NCBI GenBank assembly: GCA_903895475.1
Contig: CAITUF010000291.1
Coordinates: 1 to 7,782 of the forward strand
Source: an uncultured Opitutia bacterium
Lineage (GTDB): Bacteria; Verrucomicrobiota; Verrucomicrobiia; Opitutales; UBA953
Length of the DNA stretch: 7,782 bases
Direction: 5' to 3'
Positions 6,664-7,782 of this stretch are shown here, one piece after another. The translations under genes were made by a program, and so were the position numbers. Within the stretch, counting starts at the first letter, position 1, and each line of letters begins with the position of its first letter. Below the pieces are notes generated by a model. It did not search any database, had not been told where the DNA came from, and worked only from the letters and a program-made list of their open reading frames with translations.

Positions 6664-7782
6664 TCAAGCAGGGCTCGGCGAAGACTGCGTGCCGGTTTCT
6701 GGCGCCGGACCTGCAGGGTTAGCCTCGCGGACGGGATTGGCCACCGGACTGCCGACCACCGGGGTCTGAATCGCCCCGGTCTTAAGGATTTCCATGATAT
6801 GAATACCGTCCAGCGTTTCGTGCTCCAAGAGGGCTTCCGCAATCTTGCGATGGGCTTCACCGTGTTCAGCGATGATTTTCTCCGCCATGGCGAACTGCTC
6901 GTTGACGATCTGGGCGACGGCCACGTCGATGCGGCGGGCGGTTTCATCGCTATGCCCTTGGGTGCGCGAAATCTCGCGACCCAGGAAGACGGTGTCCGTG
7001 TTCTCGTTGTAGGAAATGGGGCCGAGGTCGCTCATCCCCCAATCACAAACCATCTGGCGGGCCATCCGGGTGGCCTGCTTGATGTCCTGCGAGGCACCGC
7101 TCGAGATATCGCCCGTGATAACACGCTCGCCGACGCGACCCGCCATCGCGGTACAGATGAAGCGAGTCAGCCAGGTCTTCGAACTACCGAAGGAATCCTT
7201 GGTGGGCATGAACATGGCCATACCGAGGGCACGACCACGCGGAATAATGGTGACCTTGTGGACCGGCAGAGTGCCGTCATCGAGCACGGCCTGCACGAGG
7301 GCGTGGCCGGCTTCATGGTAAGCCGTCTTACGGAGGTCTTCCTGGTCGGCACCCTTGCGGCGCTCGCGGCCATGCGCGATCTTATCGCGGGCTTCTTCGA
7401 CGTCGCACATCTCCACCTTGTCGCGATTACGGCGGCCAGCATGCAGCGCGGCTTCGTTAAGCAGGTTGGCGAGGTCGGCACCCGACATCCCCGTGGTGAT
7501 GCGGGCGATGCGCTGTAAGTCGACGGAGGGCGCCATCTGGAAACGCTTGGCATGCACCGTCAACACGGCCTCACGGCCACGGAGGTCGGGCAGGTCGACG
7601 AAGACTTGGCGGTCGAAACGGCCCGGGCGGAGCAAGGCGGCATCGAGGACGTCGGCGCGGTTTGTCGCGGCGATCACAATCACGCCCGCTTGGCCATCGA
7701 AGCCATCCATCTCGACGAGCAAGGAGTTGAGGGTCTGCTCGCGCTCATCATTCCCGCCACCCAAGCCGGCGCCGCGCTGACG
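6664..7782 (-). CDS. ftsH: FtsH ATP-dependent zinc metalloprotease, C-terminal part
   Basis: FtsH is a membrane-anchored AAA+ protease that extracts and degrades misfolded membrane proteins and short-lived regulators. The right edge of the window cuts the gene. The visible 372 residues, numbered from the edge, begin in the ATPase domain at RQRGAGLGGGNDEREQT. The second region of homology follows as ATNRADVLDAALLRPGRFDR (39-58), with the two arginine-finger residues. The protease domain has the zinc site HEAGH (156-160), with the third ligand Asp in SSGASQDIKQ (227-236). The transmembrane segments and Walker A/B lie outside the window. The stretch usually written GGRAAEE reads AGRVGER here (214-220), which keeps the first Glu. 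The protein ends in about 40 residues rich in Pro, Ala, Thr and Ser, beyond the conserved domain. No frameshift is seen. It lies upstream of coaE on the same strand and may be cotranscribed with it. Confidence 0.95.
   Translation of the reverse strand, partial: RQRGAGLGGGNDEREQTLNSLLVEMDGFDGQAGVIVIAATNRADVLDAALLRPGRFDRQVFVDLPDLRGREAVLTVHAKRFQMAPSVDLQRIARITTGMSGADLANLLNEAALHAGRRNRDKVEMCDVEEARDKIAHGRERRKGADQEDLRKTAYHEAGHALVQAVLDDGTLPVHKVTIIPRGRALGMAMFMPTKDSFGSSKTWLTRFICTAMAGRVGERVITGDISSGASQDIKQATRMARQMVCDWGMSDLGPISYNENTDTVFLGREISRTQGHSDETARRIDVAVAQIVNEQFAMAEKIIAEHGEAHRKIAEALLEHETLDGIHIMEILKTGAIQTPVVGSPVANPVREANPAGPAPETGTQSSPSPA

Noticed and set aside
6799..7518. Plus-strand open frame of 239 codons opposite ftsH
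   Set aside because: It is antisense to the conserved FtsH protease domain, has no recognisable motif, and is explained by high GC content.
1..7782. CRISPR arrays, tRNA or rRNA genes, insertion sequences, attachment sites
   Set aside because: No direct-repeat arrays, cloverleaf-like segments, transposase genes or terminal repeats were seen; the window is a continuous run of core genes.

Overview
The window is GC-rich bacterial chromosomal DNA. All six genes lie on the minus strand and read from high to low coordinates: ftsH (cut by the right edge), coaE, a first PilB/GspE-type ATPase, PilT, a second PilB/GspE-type ATPase, and PilC. Two hairpin terminators follow at the left edge. From the style of the proteins and this gene order I would guess a member of the Verrucomicrobiota, perhaps Opitutae. 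That is an impression from protein style only, because no marker RNA gene is present.

Region by region (sense direction). 7782-6664 holds the C-terminal part of the FtsH AAA+ protease: the end of the ATPase domain, the whole zinc-protease domain and a Pro/Ala-rich tail. After a 39-base gap comes coaE (6624-6034), the last enzyme of coenzyme A synthesis. A 114-base gap follows (6033-5920). It contains a 9-bp inverted repeat and two purine-rich Shine-Dalgarno-like sites, and it is the most likely place for any separate expression signal for the pilus genes. Then come four tightly packed type IV pilus motor genes: pilB-like (5919-4204), pilT (4196-3123), pilB (3101-1419) and pilC (1396-155), with gaps of 7, 21 and 22 bases. 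The tract 1-154 has no gene and contains two strong hairpins at about 18-63 and 95-136.

How they work together. PilB-type ATPases power pilus assembly, or pseudopilus assembly in type II secretion. PilT powers retraction, and PilC is the inner-membrane platform on which both act. The cluster is therefore a motor module with two assembly-type ATPases, one retraction ATPase and one platform. No pilin, secretin, prepilin peptidase or PilM/N/O/P gene is in view, so it cannot be decided here whether it serves a type IV pilus, a type II secretion system or both. coaE and ftsH are housekeeping genes.

I see no new kind of system. The points most worth a second look are the paired PilB paralogues with divergent N-domains, a changed pre-Walker-B motif in one of them, the absence of Shine-Dalgarno sequences at the internal cistrons, the hairpin element ahead of the pilus genes, and the coaE-pilus linkage that recurs across phyla.
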